Shown piece after piece: positions 61,791-64,000 of a stretch of DNA of 64,000 nucleotides. Position 1 is the first letter of the stretch, and each line of letters starts with the position of its first letter. The notes beneath the pieces are model-generated. The model made no database searches. It saw only the letters and a program-made list of their open reading frames with translations, and was not told the origin of the DNA. The position numbers and the translations under genes are program-made. Origin of the DNA: Apostichopus japonicus (Eukaryota > Echinodermata > Holothuroidea > Aspidochirotida > Stichopodidae); assembly GCF_037975245.1 (NCBI RefSeq), contig NC_092566.1, positions 6,760,001 to 6,824,000 on the forward strand. The letters are read 5' to 3'.

Positions 61791-63781
61791 TCATCATCAC
61801 CCATTCAGTTTCAGGGGGGAGGGTGTTCTATTGTATGAGTAGGACTACACGTCTTGATGATAAACGAAAAAAACTTGCTGATGACAGTCCAGTTGCAGTC
61901 AGTTCGTGTTCGCGCGTGCGTGCGTGCGTAACTTCATTTGACATCTACCTGCATGCCAGGATCATGTTGTGAGATGTAGACCTCCCTAATCAGTAACAGC
62001 AGGATACTATGTGTGCAAACTAGGCACTGAGATTATCACAAACACCTCTTCACAGAAAGTACACATTTTTTTAAACTCGTGAGGAGTTTCGACCATTAAT
62101 CTTTCAGAGATCGGATCCAAATGTGCTGGTACAAAAATGAAGGAATCTGTACAGGGAAATGAGGAACCTGACAATTGATTTAAGGAGTGGAAGGAAATTA
62201 TCTCATCAGACCTTGGGTCTCCATCAGATATGCAGCTTAGGTATAAACTGTCATGAGTCACTGTCACAAGTTGACATATCAAATCTAGAGGATAGGTAAA
62301 ACGTAACTACGAATCTATTATAGTCACTGACAAAGAACTCGGCCATGACACATCTGAGAATGTTTGGTTTTGCTTCGCAGATATTATGGTGTAATATTAG
62401 TGTCAGGGGGTTGTTTTTTCGTCATAGTGCGATCATTTGTGATGTCAGAGTACCAATTATTTACTTTACAAATTGTCATGGTTCAAGACTTCAAGTTCGT
62501 TGGCTGCTTCTAAACAAATAATGCCAGTAAAGTAAACATTTCTTTCAAACTTCAACGTTTCATCAATTTATAGACAGCATTTAAAAATAAGTTCACCGAG
62601 GGCTATCAAAGAACATGAGTATTGAACAGAATAAACGATTTTCAAAAATTTCAAAGCAGTAGTGGTTAATGCGATGTCAGTTTAGACTTGCGAAAGTCTT
62701 TGGCCTCTCGATGAACAAATAGAGCTGTGGTTACCTTTCTGGCGCATGTGACTCACTGTACCCATTTGGAACGGGTCGTTGATTGAATGGTTAATGAAGT
62801 TAATGAATTTGGGAATATTTTTTGGATCAAGATAGCTCATTTGATCAGAATCTGAAGGCATCTCTAGCATGATGTACAGTAGAGCACAAACTGTACCAGG
62901 GAATGATTTAGTAATTGACATTTTGAATAAAATGTCTTTAAATTTATCAAATTTATCATGATTTTCCCCAAAGAACATTTCCGATACTACTGTAGTACCT
63001 AGGTTCTGTGTACCCTATAGATTTGTTATAATTGTTTAGCAAGCAATTTTTGGATTTAAATGGGCGTCACAATAACAAAACATTTGAGTCACAGACAGAC
63101 TACTCAGGCATTAGTTTGGCAAATTGCCAAATGGTTGTCTGTAATATTAAATGCATAAACAATCCAGAGGAATACATTTGATCATGTACATGTATGCATG
63201 TCTCTGCCAAAGGAAACAGACACTACCTTACTTTCCAATACTTTAATACTGTTGGTAAAACTCAGAGCTCTACGTAGTAGTATTGATATAGCAAAGAGAT
63301 TGTCTAAATCACATGATGTCTAAAACAATGAAGAGGTTAGGATGATAGGGAAATGAGTTCACAAATGTCAGTTTGCTAAAAGTAATTGTGTAACCAGAAT
63401 TGTAATATTACAGATGAGTACAAGAATTACTTCCCTTAGATTGAGTACATAGTGCCAGCACAAGTACTGAAACATGAATGGGGGGGGGGGGAGGGGGAGT
63501 ATGAGTACAGGCAGCTACTGTATGATAGCAAGTGCATACCAGTACAGCCTCACTTCAAGGCTGCTTCTAAGAAAGACTGTGCACAAAAACTTTAAAATTT
63601 ATCTGGCAAAAATATGCTTGCAATAGCTACTGTATATATATACTGTATATGTTAATAAAGAATACAGTATCCACATTTACTCTGAGAAAATAGTTCCCCC
63701 AATCTTAGATTTCTACTCACTTCCTCCAGACTCCCTTACTCAGTTTGAACTCCTCCAAACTCCTTGACTCAGTTTCTACCT
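61791..63781. other. No recognised gene; two unassigned minus-strand frames
   Basis: Two minus-strand open frames, 62978-62682 (98 codons) and 62282-62007 (91 codons), have no similarity that I recognise and no clear splice link. A poly-G run occurs at about 63480. The rest is AT-rich filler up to the Penelope-like fragment. Confidence 0.4.
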
Positions 63782-64000
63782 TTCGCAGGCGGTAAACCTC
63801 GATGCCAAATATGCCCCCATATTACCCCAGGCACCGAGGTCAAAATTCCCAATGTTGACAATCTAGTCTAAGACCCCCTTCCCTCTCTTGATATTCTATT
63901 AATGTTATTTACATTTTCTATTGTGTACTTTGCAATGAGGGCAATTATGTAGGTGAAACAGGTTCTCAGTTCTGCTTACGTTTTAATAATCACAAAAAAT
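63782..64000 (+). pseudogene. Penelope-like element fragment with GIY-YIG endonuclease part, runs off window
   Basis: The translation from 63782 gives GGKPRCQICPHITPGTEVK, the Cys-rich segment (C-x2-C after a basic residue) that precedes the endonuclease in Penelope-like elements. A stop follows at 63869. A second frame, 63901-63999, gives NVIYIFYCVLCNEGNYVGET then GSQFCLRFNNHKK, which contains the YVGET and LRxxxHK landmarks of PLE GIY-YIG domains. The frameshift and stop mark decay, unless the bases are wrong. The element continues past the window end. Confidence 0.75.

Overview
This is a window from an animal nuclear genome, AT-rich with long introns, GT-AG splice sites and abundant repeats. 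Protein similarity, TTAGGG-type telomeric repeats, tRNA-derived SINEs and Penelope-like retroelement debris suggest a marine invertebrate. An echinoderm such as a sea cucumber is my best guess, but the clade is inferred, not proven. There is no prokaryotic organisation, so most simple open reading frames here are noise. The real coding content lies in short exons that I joined by hand using splice sites, codon phase and family similarity.

Region by region: (1) 1-13.7 kb has no confident protein gene. It holds simple repeats, a near-perfect hairpin at 5.7 kb, a possible minus-strand promoter and first exon at 8.2-8.4 kb, a decayed LINE reverse-transcriptase 3' end at 10.6-11.3 kb, and a 50-bp interstitial telomeric array at 12.72 kb. 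(2) 13.8-34.3 kb, plus strand: a complete ABCG2-like half-transporter gene, 17 coding exons and 631 codons, phase-consistent throughout. Its introns carry a foldback MITE, tRNA-derived SINEs and three tandem arrays. (3) 34.3-41.4 kb: intergenic or UTR, with a 146-bp tandem array just after the ABCG2-like stop, a hammerhead-like repeat, and a 341-bp non-autonomous hAT-type element with an 8-bp target-site duplication. (4) 41.7-61.65 kb, minus strand: a folliculin-interacting protein (FNIP) gene of 15 exons and about 1100 codons. Its stop codon lies in a four-copy hairpin-bearing tandem repeat, and one exon-end/splice-donor segment is duplicated. (5) 61.7-64 kb: the FNIP promoter side, then a Penelope-like element fragment (GIY-YIG endonuclease part) running off the window end.

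The two genes are convergent and have no known joint pathway. The ABCG2-like protein would be a membrane efflux half-transporter that must dimerise. FNIP would partner folliculin in lysosomal Rag GTPase/mTORC1 and AMPK signalling. The more novel material is in the repeats. Four copies of a short motif have hammerhead-ribozyme-like order (two form a 57-nt inverted repeat). One SINE has the same 3' tail as a LINE remnant 40 kb away, while a second SINE keeps the tRNA head with a different tail. A duplicated splice donor in FNIP would give an immediate stop if used.
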